Shown here: positions 8,748-20,803 of the stretch, in pieces | Position numbering within the stretch: the first letter of the stretch is position 1 | Layout of the letters: every line of letters begins with the position of its first letter | DNA from: Terasakiispira papahanaumokuakeensis | GTDB lineage: Bacteria > Pseudomonadota > Gammaproteobacteria > Pseudomonadales > Halomonadaceae | Direction of reading: 5' to 3' | NCBI RefSeq assembly: GCF_001709345.1 | Contig: NZ_MDTQ01000001.1 | Coordinates: 3,539,499 to 3,603,498, forward strand | Length of the DNA stretch: 64,000 nucleotides | Position numbers and translations under genes: made by a program | Notes under the pieces: model-generated | Databases searched by the model: none | Told to the model about the DNA's origin: nothing | Seen by the model: the letters and a program-made list of their open reading frames with translations, nothing else

Positions 8748-10301
8748 ATGTCCGACAAGCGAACTCCGACTGCTCTGATTATTCTTGATGGCTACGGCTA
8801 TAGCGAAACCACTGAACACAATGCCATTTTGGCCGCTCAAACACCGGTAATGGATAAGCTCTGGCGTGATATGCCGCATGCTTTGGTCCATACCTCAGGC
8901 ATGAATGTTGGTCTGCCAGACGGCCAAATGGGCAATTCAGAAGTCGGCCATATGAATCTGGGTGCAGGTCGAATCGTTTATCAGGAATTCACTCGAATCA
9001 CCAAAGCGATCCAAGACGGTGACTTCAATCATAATGCGGTGCTTTGCCAGGCCGTGGACCAAGCCGTCAACGCCGATCGCAGCGTGCACATCATGGGCCT
9101 GCTTTCGCCCGGCGGTGTTCACAGCCACGAAGATCATCTAGTCGCCATGGTTGAGCTGGCCGCTTCACGGGGTGCGAAACGAGTCTACGTGCATGCGTTC
9201 CTGGATGGACGCGATACCCCCCCACGTAGCGCCGAATCCTCCATTCAGCGCCTAGATAAGCGCTTGATGGAACTGGGCGTCGGGCATATCGCCAGCTTGA
9301 TTGGCCGTTATTATGCGATGGACCGTGACAATCGCTGGGAGCGCGTTGAGCAAGCTTATAACGTGATCACAGAGGGCCGCGCACAATTCACGGCCCCAAC
9401 CGCACTTGAAGGGCTGGCCCAAGCGTATGCCCGTGATGAAAATGATGAGTTTGTCCAAGCCACACGAATCCAGCCAGCCGGACAGGCACCGGCCACTGTC
9501 GAAGATGGCGATGCGGTCTTCTTTATGAATTTCCGCGCCGACCGAGCACGAGAGCTGTCCCGTTGTTTTGTCGAGCCTGATTTTGAAGGATTTAATCGCG
9601 CTAAGCCCCTTCAACTCGGCGCTTTCGTCTGCCTGACCCAGTACGCTGCCGATATTCCAGCCCCTTGCGCTTTCCCTCCAGAAAATCTGGTGAATACGCT
9701 GGGAGAATTTCTGGCCAACCAGGGCAAAACACAGCTGCGCATTGCCGAAACGGAAAAATATGCCCACGTCACCTTCTTTTTTTCCGGGGGACGAGAGGAC
9801 GAATACGCCGGTGAAACGCGCATCCTGATCCCTTCTCCCAAAGTCGCCACTTATGATCTACAGCCGGAAATGAGTGCGCCAGAAGTCACTGATCGCCTCG
9901 TTGAGGCCATTACCCAACAAGACTATGACTTGATCGTCTGCAATTATGCCAACGGCGATATGGTCGGTCACACGGGTGATTTTGATGCGGCTATCAAAGC
10001 GGTTGAAGTGCTGGATGAATGTGTAGGCCGAGTGGTCGATGCACTGCGTGAGGTGGGCGGTGAATGCTTGATTACCGCAGACCATGGCAATGCAGAACAA
10101 ATGCTTGATCCGGTTTCAGGTCAAAAACAAACCGCTCACACCACCTTCCCGGTGCCACTCATTTATGTGCCAGGCCCCTCCCGGCAGGCGCCGCGACTGG
10201 AAGAAGGCCGACTGTGTGATATCGCACCCACGTTACTCAGCATGATGAACATCACGGCACCAGAGGAAATGACCGGGCATTCTTTGGTTCACTATCACTA
10301 A
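8748..10301 (+). CDS. gpmI: 2,3-bisphosphoglycerate-independent phosphoglycerate mutase
   Basis: This Mn-dependent enzyme interconverts 3- and 2-phosphoglycerate in glycolysis. The 517-residue protein begins '[13 protein letters not shown]' (first metal Asp), carries the phosphoserine nucleophile in '[21 protein letters not shown]', '[15 protein letters not shown]', '[14 protein letters not shown]', and the C-terminal metal ligands in '[14 protein letters not shown]' and '[11 protein letters not shown]'. The ATG at 8748 gives the usual length (E. coli 514); 20 extra upstream codons are open but unlike the family. It is followed by envC, ctpA and yibQ in the usual order. Confidence 0.96.
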   Translation: MSDKRTPTALIILDGYGYSETTEHNAILAAQTPVMDKLWRDMPHALVHTSGMNVGLPDGQMGNSEVGHMNLGAGRIVYQEFTRITKAIQDGDFNHNAVLCQAVDQAVNADRSVHIMGLLSPGGVHSHEDHLVAMVELAASRGAKRVYVHAFLDGRDTPPRSAESSIQRLDKRLMELGVGHIASLIGRYYAMDRDNRWERVEQAYNVITEGRAQFTAPTALEGLAQAYARDENDEFVQATRIQPAGQAPATVEDGDAVFFMNFRADRARELSRCFVEPDFEGFNRAKPLQLGAFVCLTQYAADIPAPCAFPPENLVNTLGEFLANQGKTQLRIAETEKYAHVTFFFSGGREDEYAGETRILIPSPKVATYDLQPEMSAPEVTDRLVEAITQQDYDLIVCNYANGDMVGHTGDFDAAIKAVEVLDECVGRVVDALREVGGECLITADHGNAEQMLDPVSGQKQTAHTTFPVPLIYVPGPSRQAPRLEEGRLCDIAPTLLSMMNITAPEEMTGHSLVHYH

Positions 10302-10543
10302 TCATCAGCGCGGGTGTTCATTAAGCCATGAGGGACGTGTCGATGGTGCAACATATCGATGGTGCAACATGTCGATGATGCATGGCGCAACCCGCGTTAT
10401 TTGCCCCACACGTCTTGCTTAAAAAGTCTTGCTTAAAAAGCCCTAGACGACACAAGACCAATAACACAACAGCGCTGAACCCAGTGGGCCCGAAAGAGGG
10501 CCCCCAATAAGGTAAGTTTTGCACTAGAGTACAGGCGGAGAAG
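10302..10543. repeat. gpmI-envC gap with two tandem duplications
   Basis: The 242-bp gap holds a 16-bp unit ('tcgatggtgcaacata') repeated at 10340-10371 with a decayed third copy after it, and a perfect 14-bp unit ('gtcttgcttaaaaa') repeated at 10412-10439. A GC-rich hairpin 'gggcccgaaagagggccc' lies near 10485 and may end gpmI transcription. Confidence 0.75.
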
Positions 10544-11695
10544 ATGCCAAAACGTATCAGCCACTGGGGCTGCGGACTGTTACTGGCCGCGCTGATTACA
10601 GCCGCTCCGGTCTGGGCCCAGCAAGAGGCCACTCAAGCTCAGCTAGATGAGCTGAAAGATAAAATCAGTGACTTACAGGGGTGGCTCAAGCAAGCCAAAG
10701 GCCAACGAAGTGATTTGGAAGAGTCGCTGAAAAAAACGGAGACCCAGATTGCCCACTTGGTTAACCAGATTCAAGACAACACGGAAGAAGCCCGCACGCT
10801 CAAACAACGACTGGACGCATTACGCCAAGAGCAGCGTGAATTAACGGCTAAACGCGAACAACAAGCCGAGTTTTTGCGAAAACAAATCCGTGCCGCCTAT
10901 GCAATGGGTCGCCAGGAATATCTTAAAGTGCTGCTGAATCAGCAATCGCCTGATCGCGTCGCTCGATTGCTGCGTTATTACGATTACATTAATCGAGAAC
11001 GCACCCAACGCATTGAAGACTACCTGGCAACGGCACGCCAGTTAGACAATGTCAAAAGTGAAATTTTGCAGCGCGACCAACGCCTTCAAGCCGTACGGCA
11101 AGATCTACAGTCACGCCGTCAGGATCTTGAAGCCCAACAGCAAGAGCGCCATCAATTAGTCGCAACGCTGAATCAAAGGATTCAAGGCCGTGGCGATCAG
11201 CTGAGCAAAATGCAGGCCGACCAAGCACGGTTGGAAGAACTGCTCAATGCGGTGACTGAAGCGATCGTCGATTTGCCACCGCCACGAGATGCCAAGCCTT
11301 TCCCGCAAATGCGCGGGCAATTGCCCTGGCCACTCACGGGTCGAATCACGACGGCCTTTGGCGGCCATTTGATGAATGGCAAAGTCATCAGCCACGGCTG
11401 GTTCATCCGGGCGCAGGAGGGGACGCCTGTTAAAGCCATCCATGGCGGGCGCGTGGTCTTTTCAGACTGGATCAGAGGCTTTGGGATGGTCGTGATTATT
11501 GACCACGGAGATGGCTTTATGAGCTTGTATGGGCATAATCAAAGTTTACGGAAATCCACTGGCGACTGGGTCCATGGTGGTGACATTATCGCCACTGCGG
11601 GCACAAGTGGCGGACGCAGCCAGAGCGGTCTTTACTTTGAGATACGAAAAAAAGGTCAACCTATCGATCCCATTAGCTGGATCACTAAACGTTGA
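10544..11695 (+). CDS. envC: EnvC-type murein hydrolase activator
   Basis: The 383-residue exported protein has a signal peptide (residues 1-25, cleavage near 'VWA-QQ'), a long coiled coil (about 27-240), and a C-terminal LytM/peptidase M23 domain (about 265-380). The LytM site is degenerate: the first metal motif H-x3-D reads 'HGWFI' and the final H-x-H-F-E block reads 'GLYFEIRKKGQPIDPISWI'. Loss of zinc ligands is the mark of EnvC, which activates periplasmic amidases AmiA/AmiB at the septum instead of cutting peptidoglycan. GGAG sits just before the ATG. It lies between gpmI and ctpA as expected. Confidence 0.92.
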   Translation: MPKRISHWGCGLLLAALITAAPVWAQQEATQAQLDELKDKISDLQGWLKQAKGQRSDLEESLKKTETQIAHLVNQIQDNTEEARTLKQRLDALRQEQRELTAKREQQAEFLRKQIRAAYAMGRQEYLKVLLNQQSPDRVARLLRYYDYINRERTQRIEDYLATARQLDNVKSEILQRDQRLQAVRQDLQSRRQDLEAQQQERHQLVATLNQRIQGRGDQLSKMQADQARLEELLNAVTEAIVDLPPPRDAKPFPQMRGQLPWPLTGRITTAFGGHLMNGKVISHGWFIRAQEGTPVKAIHGGRVVFSDWIRGFGMVVIIDHGDGFMSLYGHNQSLRKSTGDWVHGGDIIATAGTSGGRSQSGLYFEIRKKGQPIDPISWITKR

Positions 11696-11848
11696 CACAG
11701 GCCGAATCAAGTCGTAACAGGGCCATAATAACGCTCACAAGACAAGCTGTTATAAGCTGAGACGAGCTCATGATAGGCTGCCGAAATGGCCAGTGAGCCA
11801 TTTGAATCTGAACCGGGCATGCGCCTGAGCAGAGAACTGGAGAAACAC

Positions 11849-13270
11849 ATGCAATGCGCCTTGGCCCGATTCATGGGCACTTCTTTGTTGTCCTTAGGGC
11901 TACTGGCCACGCCAGTCATGGCCGAAGAAAATGCACGGCCCATAGGTGACGACCCCCAAGGACAGGCACAGCCCTTACCGCTGGATGAACTGCGTAATTT
12001 CGCAGAAGTTTATGAGCGTATAAAACAGGCCTATGTCGAAGATATCGATGATAAAACCCTGCTAGATAACGCCATCCGCGGCATGCTCTCCGGCCTTGAC
12101 CCTCACTCGTCTTATCTCGCGCCAGACGATTACACCGACCTACGCGAAAGCACTGAAGGTGAATTTGGAGGCTTGGGCATCGAAATTGGCAGTGAGAACG
12201 GTTTTCTCACCATCATCAGCCCCATTGATGATACGCCAGCGTCTCGAGCAGGGCTGCAGCCCCAGGACATTATCCTGAGGATCAATGACACCCCAGTCAA
12301 AAGCTTGCCACTAGATAAAGCCATCGAGATGATGCGCGGTGATCCTGGTACCGATATCACACTGACGATCATGCGCGAAGGTACGCCACAGCCTTTTGAT
12401 GTGACGCTAACGCGTGCGGTCATTCAAATTACCAGCGTACGCCACCGCATGCTAAGCCCGGGGTTTGGCTATTTACGCATCACTCAATTCCAAGCCAATA
12501 GTGGTGAGGAAGTACGTAAAGCAATCAGCCAACTTGAAAAAAACCATACGACGCCGTTGAAAGGGTTAGTGCTGGATTTACGTAACAATCCCGGTGGCGT
12601 GCTCCAAGCCGCAGCCGAAGTCGTCGATACTTTTGTCAGCAATGGCCTGATTGTCTATACCGAAGGCCGCCTCCCAGACTCATCATTAAGTTTTTCTGCT
12701 CATGCGGAAACCGCTGCCGGTGATATTCCGCTGGTGGTACTCATCAACAGTGGCAGTGCCTCTGCATCTGAAATTGTCGCGGGCGCGCTACAGGATCATC
12801 GCCGCGCGATCCTGATGGGCACACCCAGCTTTGGTAAAGGCTCAGTCCAAACCATTCTGCCCCTTAACGGTAATCGAGCACTGAAGCTCACGACAGCCCT
12901 CTATTACACCCCCAATGGCCGCTCCATTCAGGCCCAAGGGATTGAACCTGATATCGTGATCGAACAGGCGAAAGTGACCCCACTGAATCAAACCCAAGAA
13001 GGCATTCGTGAAGCCGACTTATCGGGCCATCTCAGTAACCGCAATGGCGGCCCTGAACGAGGGGGGCGCGATGAAGTAGACGCCGCTAAAGTTCCCTCAG
13101 CCCAGGATTACCAGCTCAACGAGGCCCTTAATTTACTCAAGGCCTTGTCGATCATGCATCCGCCGAAAAGCACGACAACCACAAGTTCAGAAGCAACCGA
13201 TTCAGCAGCGACAAGCTCAGCAACAACCGATTCAGCAACAACAGGCTCGGCAACAGCGACAACACCATGA
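11849..13270 (+). CDS. ctpA: Carboxy-terminal processing protease (S41A, PDZ)
   Basis: The 473-residue periplasmic protease has a signal peptide (about 1-25), an N-terminal helical part, a PDZ domain ('FGGLGIEIGSENGFLTIISPIDDTPASRAGLQPQDIIL') and an S41 catalytic domain with Ser in 'INSGSASASEIVAGAL' and Lys in 'SFGKGSVQTILPL', a Ser-Lys dyad. It trims C-termini of envelope proteins, probably including peptidoglycan hydrolases. I chose ATG 11849, with GGAG six bases upstream. The last ~35 residues are a Thr/Ser/Ala low-complexity tail built from short DNA repeats (13190-13265). Its stop overlaps yibQ. Confidence 0.93.
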   Translation: MQCALARFMGTSLLSLGLLATPVMAEENARPIGDDPQGQAQPLPLDELRNFAEVYERIKQAYVEDIDDKTLLDNAIRGMLSGLDPHSSYLAPDDYTDLRESTEGEFGGLGIEIGSENGFLTIISPIDDTPASRAGLQPQDIILRINDTPVKSLPLDKAIEMMRGDPGTDITLTIMREGTPQPFDVTLTRAVIQITSVRHRMLSPGFGYLRITQFQANSGEEVRKAISQLEKNHTTPLKGLVLDLRNNPGGVLQAAAEVVDTFVSNGLIVYTEGRLPDSSLSFSAHAETAAGDIPLVVLINSGSASASEIVAGALQDHRRAILMGTPSFGKGSVQTILPLNGNRALKLTTALYYTPNGRSIQAQGIEPDIVIEQAKVTPLNQTQEGIREADLSGHLSNRNGGPERGGRDEVDAAKVPSAQDYQLNEALNLLKALSIMHPPKSTTTTSSEATDSAATSSATTDSATTGSATATTP

Positions 13271-14355
13271 AGGGACTGCAGTATCTGGCACTGGGCCTTG
13301 TGGTCGGGCTGCAGGCAATGGCGGTTCAGGCCGCCAACCTGACGTTGGTCATTGATGATTTAGGCTATCAGCTCGAAGCCGGGCGCCGGGCGCTAGCACT
13401 GCCCGGCCCTATTGCCTATGCCATTCTCCCACAGACGCCCTATGGTACTCGGCTGGCCCGTACAGCCCACCAACTCAATAAAACGGTGATGTTACATCTC
13501 CCGATGGCGGGCCATACGCAGGCTATCGAGAAGGGGACTTTGACGTCTGAGATGTCGGCTCATGACATAGAACAACAGCTGCTGAGCGATCTGGAGCAGG
13601 TCCCACATGCCCAGGGGGTCAATAATCACCAGGGCAGCCGCCTGACCTCGGATATCACCAGTATGCAGCGCTTAATGCCGCTCCTGAAACAACAGGGACT
13701 TTTTTTCCTGGATAGCCGGACAAGCGCCCAAAGCGTCGCAGCGCAAACGGCTCGCCGGGATGGGCTACCCACACTGGAACGGCGTATCTTCCTGGATCAT
13801 GTGCAAACGCCTGAGGCGATCGCAGACGCCTGGGATCAAGCTATTGACATCGCTCAACGACGAGGCCATGTGGTCGCGATCGGTCACCCTCACCCCGAGA
13901 CCTTAGCTTTTCTAGCCAAAGCATTGCCACAATTGCGCGAGCATGGCATCACATTGCTCAGCCCAACCCAGTGGTTGACTCAAACACAACCACAACAGTG
14001 GCAGGCCATGCAGCAACAGCGCCAGCATCTTTTCGCCCAAGGTTTGGCGATCGATTCACAAGGTTTAGATTCACAAGGCCGGGATTCACAAGGCCGGGAT
14101 TCACAAGACCCAAGACCACACGCACTACAAAGACCGGATCATTCTCCGAAGTCGGCCATCTCGACAGCGAAACACTTAACCACGACCCACTCGACGCCAG
14201 TGGGCCAAGCCACTATGGTTATCGAGCAGGCCTCAGAATCGATTCATACGGCAGCATCCGGCTTGTTTAAGCGGATTGCCGATCCTTGGTTTGAGCGTAA
14301 GCAACCGGCGATCAATGAGCAGGAGCGGCGCCCTGCCATTCAACGGTTACAGTAG
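13267..14355 (+). CDS. yibQ: Divergent polysaccharide deacetylase family protein (YibQ)
   Basis: The 362-residue exported protein has a signal peptide (1-22, 'VQA-ANL') and the divergent polysaccharide deacetylase domain of DUF610: 'LTLVIDDLGYQLEAGRRALALPGPIAYAILPQTPYG', 'MLHLPMAG', 'GVNNHQGSRLTSD' and 'GHVVAIGHPHPETLAFL'. The enzyme activity is unproven for the family. It overlaps ctpA by four bases (ATGA). After about residue 260 it carries an extension absent from the family core, starting with a D-S-Q-G repeat encoded by a 15-bp tandem array, then a Thr/Ser-rich basic tail. Confidence 0.9.
   Translation: MKGLQYLALGLVVGLQAMAVQAANLTLVIDDLGYQLEAGRRALALPGPIAYAILPQTPYGTRLARTAHQLNKTVMLHLPMAGHTQAIEKGTLTSEMSAHDIEQQLLSDLEQVPHAQGVNNHQGSRLTSDITSMQRLMPLLKQQGLFFLDSRTSAQSVAAQTARRDGLPTLERRIFLDHVQTPEAIADAWDQAIDIAQRRGHVVAIGHPHPETLAFLAKALPQLREHGITLLSPTQWLTQTQPQQWQAMQQQRQHLFAQGLAIDSQGLDSQGRDSQGRDSQDPRPHALQRPDHSPKSAISTAKHLTTTHSTPVGQATMVIEQASESIHTAASGLFKRIADPWFERKQPAINEQERRPAIQRLQ
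14053..14112 (+). repeat. 15-bp in-frame tandem repeat in yibQ (4 copies)
   Basis: Four adjacent copies of a 15-bp unit, two of them exactly 'gattcacaaggccgg' and the outer two with changes only at the end, encode D-S-Q-G-L/R. The period is a multiple of three, so copy changes would preserve the frame. Confidence 0.9.
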
Positions 14356-14378
14356 CAGGAATACAGAAGGGAATAACG

Positions 14379-14425
14379 CAAAGCGCTGTGGCGACCCGCT
14401 AAGCGGCACAGGCCACAAGCGCTTG
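14379..14425. terminator. Hairpin between convergent yibQ and greA
   Basis: Arms at 14381-14392 and 14412-14424 ('aagcgctgtggc' and 'gccacaagcgctt') pair over twelve bases with one bulge, with a second small CCGCT/AGCGG pairing inside the loop. It lies between two genes that converge, so it could stop both transcripts. T-runs are weak. Confidence 0.55.
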
Positions 14426-14477
14426 GGTTTCTAGGGTGTCAATCCGCTAAGATGGAGGCACCGAAGAAGGTTGTGTC

Positions 14478-14954
14478 TTAGATGTAGTGCACTTCAGAGA
14501 CTTCGTATTCAACTTCACCCCTGGGCGTCGTCACTGTCGCCACATCACCTTCTTCCTTACCAATCAAAGCGCGGGCAATAGGAGATGTCAGGGAAATCTT
14601 ATTCTGCGCGATATTCGCCTCATCTTCGCCCACGATGGTGTAGCGGACCGCTTCATCGGTATCCAAATTCAGTAGGCTCACTGTGCTCCCGAAAATGACC
14701 TTAGTGGTTTTCGGTAATTTGGTGATATCAATGACCTGGGCATTGGATAACTTACCTTCAATTTCCTGAATACGCCCTTCAATAAATCCTTGCTGCTCAC
14801 GTGCCGCGTGGTATTCAGCATTTTCCTTTAAATCGCCTAGCTCGCGCGCCTCAGCAATCGCTTCAATAATACGCGGCCGTTCTACTGATTTAAGGTGATC
14901 CAACTCATCACGCAATGCCTGTTCACCGGCAACGGTCATTGGAATTTTTTGCAT
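14478..14954 (-). CDS. greA: Transcription elongation factor GreA
   Basis: GreA rescues backtracked RNA polymerase by stimulating transcript cleavage. The 158-residue protein has an N-terminal coiled coil ('[43 protein letters not shown]', with the acidic tip D-L-K-E-N-A-E-Y near 42-49) and a C-terminal FKBP-like domain ending '[13 protein letters not shown]'. Length is exactly typical. It lies downstream of carB but behind a strong terminator, so it probably has its own promoter. Confidence 0.97.
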   Translation of the reverse strand: MQKIPMTVAGEQALRDELDHLKSVERPRIIEAIAEARELGDLKENAEYHAAREQQGFIEGRIQEIEGKLSNAQVIDITKLPKTTKVIFGSTVSLLNLDTDEAVRYTIVGEDEANIAQNKISLTSPIARALIGKEEGDVATVTTPRGEVEYEVSEVHYI

Positions 14955-15001
14955 GTCTTGCTCCCGTTGTTACTGACTCATCGGGCCATCAACCCGGGCC
15001 C

Positions 15002-15036
15002 AAAAATTAATAGGCCGAATCCCGAAGGATCCGGCC
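15002..15036 (-). terminator. Rho-independent terminator after carB
   Basis: Read on the minus strand, a 10-bp stem ('ggccggatcc' with 'ggattcggcc') closed by a TTCG tetraloop is followed by 'tattaattttt'. It lies 57 bp after the carB stop and before greA. A second smaller stem (AGGGCGG/CCGCCCT) sits nearer carB at about 15053-15072. Confidence 0.85.
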
Positions 15037-15092
15037 ATCCATATTGACACTGGAGGGCGGATTCGGCCGCCCTGAACCATCAGAGCATGCCG

Positions 15093-18000
15093 TTAGAGCT
15101 CACCTGCATGCAGTGCTTGCAAACGTCTCACTTCAATATTCATCCCATACTCCAACGCCTGACACAGCGCACTGGCCCCGGCCAGTGTGGTGGTATAAGG
15201 CACTTTGCGTTGCAGCGCTGATCGACGAATACCGGCAGAATCAGCAATCGCCTGACGCCCTTCTGTGGTATTCACAATATACGCCACCTCATCATTCTTA
15301 ATCATATCCACGATATGAGGACGGCCCTCGGCCACTTTATTCACCAGCTCGACCTCAAAACCCGCGGTTTTAAGCACCTTAGCCGTTCCTTGTGTCGCCG
15401 CCAAGGTGAAACCTAACGTCTGCAACTGTTTGGCCACTTCGACAATCCCCGGCTTATCCGCATCGCGAACGGATACAAACGCTTTGCCGCCATTCAGAGG
15501 CAAACGCTCACCTGCACCCAATTGGGCTTTGAGGAAAGCTTCAGCAAAGGTTTTCCCTGTGCCCATCACTTCGCCGGTCGATTTCATTTCCGGCGCCAAA
15601 ATGGGATCCACACCAGGAAATTTATTAAACGGGAATACAGCCTCTTTCACACTGTAATACGCCGGTACGAGCTCTTCAGTAAAGCCTTGATCCGCCAGTG
15701 AGATACCCGCCATACAACGCGAGGCCACCTGCGCCAGTGACGTCCCAATGCATTTAGAGACAAAGGGCACAGTCCGAGACGCGCGCGGATTCACCTCGAT
15801 GACATAAATCTCACCGTCCTGCCAGGCCAGCTGCACATTCATCAAGCCGACCACGCCAAGCTCTAAGGCCATCCGCGTGACTTGCTCACGCATCTGGTCC
15901 TGAACTGCTTTAGGCAAGCTGTAAGGAGGCAGTGAACAGGCCGAGTCGCCCGAATGCACGCCCGCCTGCTCAATATGCTGCATAATGCCACCGACGACGA
16001 CCTGTTGACCATCAGAGACAGCATCCAGATCAATTTCAACTGCCGATTTCAGGAAGTGGTCCAACAGCACGGGGCTATCATTGGAGACTTTGACCGCACT
16101 GGTCATGTAACGCTCCAACTCATCCATACCATAGACGATTTCCATGGCGCGTCCACCTAACACGTAAGAAGGACGGACCACTAACGGGAAGCCAATCGCT
16201 TCTGCCTTGGCCAGAGCGTCATCATAGCTACGCGCCGTGGCATTAGGCGGCTGTTTCAGCCCCAGCTTGTCAATCATCTGCTGGAAGCGCTCACGGTCTT
16301 CAGCGCGATCAATCGCATCAGGCGTTGTGCCAATAATGGGCACACCCGCGGCTTCCAAGTCACGCGCTAATTTAAGCGGTGTTTGGCCACCAAACTGAAC
16401 AATCACGCCTTTGGGCTGCTCTTTGGCCACAATTTCTAACACGTCTTCCAATGTCACCGGCTCAAAGTAGAGGCGATCAGAGGTATCGTAATCAGTAGAG
16501 ACGGTTTCAGGATTACAGTTGACCATGATCGTTTCATAACCATCATCGCGCATCGCCAACGCCGCGTGCACACAACAATAGTCAAACTCGATCCCCTGAC
16601 CAATCCGGTTAGGGCCGCCCCCCAAGACCATAATCTTGTCGCGATCAGAGGGCGCCGCTTCACACTCTTCTTCGTAAGTCGAGTACATGTAAGCCGTGCT
16701 GGTCGCAAACTCAGCGGCACAAGTATCGACACGCTTATAAGTTGGATGAATCCCGTGACGATGGCGCAGCTTACGGAACTCAGCCTCCGAAAGACCGGCC
16801 AGCGTGGCCAGACGCGCATCCGAGAAACCTTTGCGTTTGAGGCGGAAAATGGCATCGGCACTAAAATCGCTGATCCCCATCTGAGCGACTTTTTGCTCTT
16901 CCTGAATCAAATCTTCCAATTGAATCAGGAACCAAGGATCAATATTGGTCAGCGCAAAGACCTCATCACGCGTCATCCCGCTGCGGAAAGCATCCGCCAC
17001 ATAGCGAATACGATCAGCCCCTGGCGAAGCCATTTCGCTTTTCATTAAGGCCAGTGCTTCTTCGCCAAAGTTCGGCAAAATCGGGTCCAACCCATTGATG
17101 CCGACCTCCATGCCTCGCAATGCTTTTTGCAGCGACTCCTGGAAAGTTCGCCCAATCGCCATCACTTCGCCAACCGACTTCATCTGAGTGGTCAGACGAT
17201 CATTCGCTTGCGGGAACTTCTCAAAGGTAAAGCGCGGAATCTTAGTCACAACATAGTCAATGGCGGGCTCAAATGACGCCGGGGTTGCCCCACCGGTGAT
17301 GTCATTTTGCAGCTCATCCAAGGTATAGCCGACGGCTAGCTTGGCGGCGATTTTAGCAATCGGGAAGCCGGTTGCTTTGGAGGCCAAGGCGGATGAGCGC
17401 GACACTCGCGGGTTCATCTCGATGACGACCATGCGGCCATCCACGGGATTGATCCCGAACTGAACGTTAGAGCCGCCTGTTTCCACCCCAATTTCACGCA
17501 GCACCGCCAGCGAGGCATTCCGCATGATTTGGTATTCACGATCGGTCAGCGTTTGCGCCGGCGCCACGGTAATAGAGTCGCCAGTATGAACACCCATCGG
17601 GTCGAAGTTTTCAATGGCACAGACAATAATGCAGTTATCATTTTTGTCACGCACCACTTCCATTTCATACTCTTTCCAACCCAGCAGCGACTCATCAATC
17701 AGCAATTCATGAGTGGGCGAAAGATCGAAGCCGCGATCACAAATTTCTTCGAACTCTTCCTTGTTATACGCCACCCCACCACCGGAGCCCCCCATGGTGA
17801 AAGAAGGGCGGATAATGACCGGGAAGCCCAGTTCACCTTGAATCTCCCATGCTTCTTCCATGGAGTGGGCGACTTTGGCTTTCGGACACGCCAAGCCAAT
17901 ATTTTTCATCGCTTTATCAAAGCGATCACGATCTTCCGCTTTGTCGATAGTATCGGCATTGGCACCGATCATCTCGACCGAGAACTGTTCAAGCACGCCA

Positions 18001-18314
18001 TGGCGCTCGAGATCCAGCGCACAGTTTAATGCCGTCTGACCACCCATGGTTGGCAACAGCGCATCCGGGCGCTCTTTTTCAATAATTTTTGCAACTGTTT
18101 CCCAGGTGATCGGCTCGATATAAGTGGCATCCGCCATCACTGGGTCAGTCATGATCGTCGCTGGATTAGAGTTGACCAGAATCACCCGGTAACCCTCTTC
18201 ACGCAGCGCTTTACACGCCTGGGCACCGGAATAGTCGAACTCACAGGCCTGGCCGATCACAATCGGCCCAGCGCCTAAAATCAGAATGCTTTGGAGGTCA
18301 GTACGTTTTGGCAT
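15093..18314 (-). CDS. carB: Carbamoyl-phosphate synthase large subunit
   Basis: CarB uses ammonia delivered by CarA, bicarbonate and two ATP to make carbamoyl phosphate for pyrimidine and arginine synthesis. The 1073-residue protein (same length as E. coli) has two homologous ATP-grasp halves, beginning '[33 protein letters not shown]' and '[33 protein letters not shown]', and a C-terminal MGS-like allosteric domain. I take the ATG at 18314 ('[11 protein letters not shown]'); nine more codons are open upstream. It follows carA by 74 bp. Confidence 0.97.
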   Translation of the reverse strand: MPKRTDLQSILILGAGPIVIGQACEFDYSGAQACKALREEGYRVILVNSNPATIMTDPVMADATYIEPITWETVAKIIEKERPDALLPTMGGQTALNCALDLERHGVLEQFSVEMIGANADTIDKAEDRDRFDKAMKNIGLACPKAKVAHSMEEAWEIQGELGFPVIIRPSFTMGGSGGGVAYNKEEFEEICDRGFDLSPTHELLIDESLLGWKEYEMEVVRDKNDNCIIVCAIENFDPMGVHTGDSITVAPAQTLTDREYQIMRNASLAVLREIGVETGGSNVQFGINPVDGRMVVIEMNPRVSRSSALASKATGFPIAKIAAKLAVGYTLDELQNDITGGATPASFEPAIDYVVTKIPRFTFEKFPQANDRLTTQMKSVGEVMAIGRTFQESLQKALRGMEVGINGLDPILPNFGEEALALMKSEMASPGADRIRYVADAFRSGMTRDEVFALTNIDPWFLIQLEDLIQEEQKVAQMGISDFSADAIFRLKRKGFSDARLATLAGLSEAEFRKLRHRHGIHPTYKRVDTCAAEFATSTAYMYSTYEEECEAAPSDRDKIMVLGGGPNRIGQGIEFDYCCVHAALAMRDDGYETIMVNCNPETVSTDYDTSDRLYFEPVTLEDVLEIVAKEQPKGVIVQFGGQTPLKLARDLEAAGVPIIGTTPDAIDRAEDRERFQQMIDKLGLKQPPNATARSYDDALAKAEAIGFPLVVRPSYVLGGRAMEIVYGMDELERYMTSAVKVSNDSPVLLDHFLKSAVEIDLDAVSDGQQVVVGGIMQHIEQAGVHSGDSACSLPPYSLPKAVQDQMREQVTRMALELGVVGLMNVQLAWQDGEIYVIEVNPRASRTVPFVSKCIGTSLAQVASRCMAGISLADQGFTEELVPAYYSVKEAVFPFNKFPGVDPILAPEMKSTGEVMGTGKTFAEAFLKAQLGAGERLPLNGGKAFVSVRDADKPGIVEVAKQLQTLGFTLAATQGTAKVLKTAGFEVELVNKVAEGRPHIVDMIKNDEVAYIVNTTEGRQAIADSAGIRRSALQRKVPYTTTLAGASALCQALEYGMNIEVRRLQALHAGEL

Positions 18315-18388
18315 GACGGTCCTGCTCGAAATCGGTCTCAAAGCTCACCGGAGGCAATCGCCTCCGGGACGAAATTCACGTGTTCGAA

Positions 18389-19540
18389 TCAAGCGCTCTT
18401 GCGGCGCGACATCATCTGAATGAATCGATCGAACAGCGGCGCTACATCATGCGGGCCTGGACTCGCTTCAGGGTGCCCCTGGAAGCTGAACGCGGCTTTA
18501 TCTGTCCGTTCAATGCCCTGCAAAGTCCCATCAAATAATGACTTATGGGTCGCCCGCAGACATGTCGGTAAAGAAGCTTCATCCACCGCAAACCCATGGT
18601 TTTGGCTGGTAATCATCACCACACCAGAATCGACATCCTGGACCGGGTGATTCGCGCCATGGTGTCCATGTCCCATTTTGATGGTGGTCGCGCCACTGGC
18701 CAGGGCCAGCAACTGATGTCCCAGACAGATGCCAAAGAGCGGGATGTCGGTGTCCAGCACCTCACGAATGGCCTCAATGGCGTAATCACAAGGCTCAGGG
18801 TCACCCGGACCATTGGAGAGGAAGATCCCATCGGGATTCATCGCCAAGACTTCGGCCGCAGGTGTTGTGGCCGGCACAACCGTCAAGCGACATCCGCGAG
18901 TGGCCAGCATCCGCAGAATATTGTGCTTAACCCCATAATCATAAGCGACCACATGATAAGGCCGCTCAGCGTCACTGAGATCACCTAATCCTTGACCCAG
19001 TGCCCACTCACCCTGGTGCCATTGATACGCTTTATCCGTCGTCACGACTTTGGCCAGGTCCAGCCCTTTCAGCCCGGGAAAATCGCTGATGAACGTCTTG
19101 GCTTGAGCAATAGCAGATTCATCATGAGCGTCATCACAGGTCAGAATGCAGCCATGCTGAGCGCCTTTATCGCGCAGAATTCGAGTCAGGCGTCGGGTGT
19201 CGATATCCGCAATCGCCACAATACCATTGGCCTTGAGATACGCATCCAAAGATTGCTGATTGCGGAAGTTGCTCGCCAATAACGGCAGATCACGAATAAT
19301 CAGGCCGGCAGCCCCGATATTGTCGGACTCCACGTCCTCCTGATTCGTACCGGTATTACCGATGTGGGGGTAAGTCAGAGTTACAAGTTGGCGGGTGTAG
19401 GATGGATCGGTCAGAATTTCCTGATAACCGGTCATGGCGGTATTAAACACCACCTCACCCACGGTATGTCCATCAGCACCGATGGAAATTCCCCGGAACA
19501 CACTGCCATCTTCCAGAACCAGAATGGCGTATCGAGTCAA
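18389..19540 (-). CDS. carA: Carbamoyl-phosphate synthase small subunit
   Basis: CarA is the glutamine amidotransferase partner of CarB. The 383-residue protein has the CarA-specific N-terminal domain ('[21 protein letters not shown]', '[27 protein letters not shown]') and a class I GATase domain with the nucleophile in '[14 protein letters not shown]' and His/Glu in '[13 protein letters not shown]'. The start codon is TTG at 19540, supported by AGGAGG seven bases upstream and by the family N-terminus. A rare TTG start plus hairpins just upstream suggest expression may be tuned at the leader. Confidence 0.95.
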   Translation of the reverse strand: MTRYAILVLEDGSVFRGISIGADGHTVGEVVFNTAMTGYQEILTDPSYTRQLVTLTYPHIGNTGTNQEDVESDNIGAAGLIIRDLPLLASNFRNQQSLDAYLKANGIVAIADIDTRRLTRILRDKGAQHGCILTCDDAHDESAIAQAKTFISDFPGLKGLDLAKVVTTDKAYQWHQGEWALGQGLGDLSDAERPYHVVAYDYGVKHNILRMLATRGCRLTVVPATTPAAEVLAMNPDGIFLSNGPGDPEPCDYAIEAIREVLDTDIPLFGICLGHQLLALASGATTIKMGHGHHGANHPVQDVDSGVVMITSQNHGFAVDEASLPTCLRATHKSLFDGTLQGIERTDKAAFSFQGHPEASPGPHDVAPLFDRFIQMMSRRKSA

Positions 19541-19830
19541 AGCGGCCTCCTCCCGTCACAGGCTAGACATCGCCGGGCATATCCCGGCGGGTGCGGGTTG
19601 CAAAAAAGCGAGACAAGCCCTTGAGCTTATCCCGCTTTTTGTTATCTGCAGGCATGATGCCTGGTAGCGATGTGTACCCGTTCACACGGATCAACCGAGG
19701 CACAAGGCGAGGCTGATCTCTGGGCAGTCATCTTTCATATTCTAACTAGGATACGCCCCTTAAGTCCAGCGACGACGACGATAAGAGGCTATCGCACACT
19801 GTTTTAAGGCGTATTAAAGCGCACATTGAC
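19541..19830 (-). promoter_or_regulatory. carA leader region with terminator-like hairpin
   Basis: In the 290 bp between dapB and carA, a long hairpin at about 19602-19640 (minus strand 'aaaagcgggataagc' pairing with 'gcttgtctcgctttt', then a T-run) ends dapB transcription or acts as an attenuator. A second hairpin, GCCGGG/CCCGGC around 19571-19590, lies between it and the AGGAGG of carA. The rest, to 19830, contains the likely carAB promoter, but I cannot place it. Confidence 0.55.
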
Positions 19831-20649
<819 letters not shown>

Positions 20650-20803
20650 TCAGTAAATGATGCCCGCTCAAAAGGATACCTTACAGACCTACGACCAGCA
20701 GCATCGAAAAAGAATTCCAAACATGCATCGGTGATGGCGTATCACTCGCCACCCTAGAGACCCGACTGGACACAGCATAGGGTCAGCGCCAACATAGTAA
20801 GCC

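Noticed and set aside
11380-11695. EnvC LytM domain as a decayed peptidase or pseudogene
   Set aside because: Loss of zinc ligands is normal for EnvC, which works as an amidase activator.
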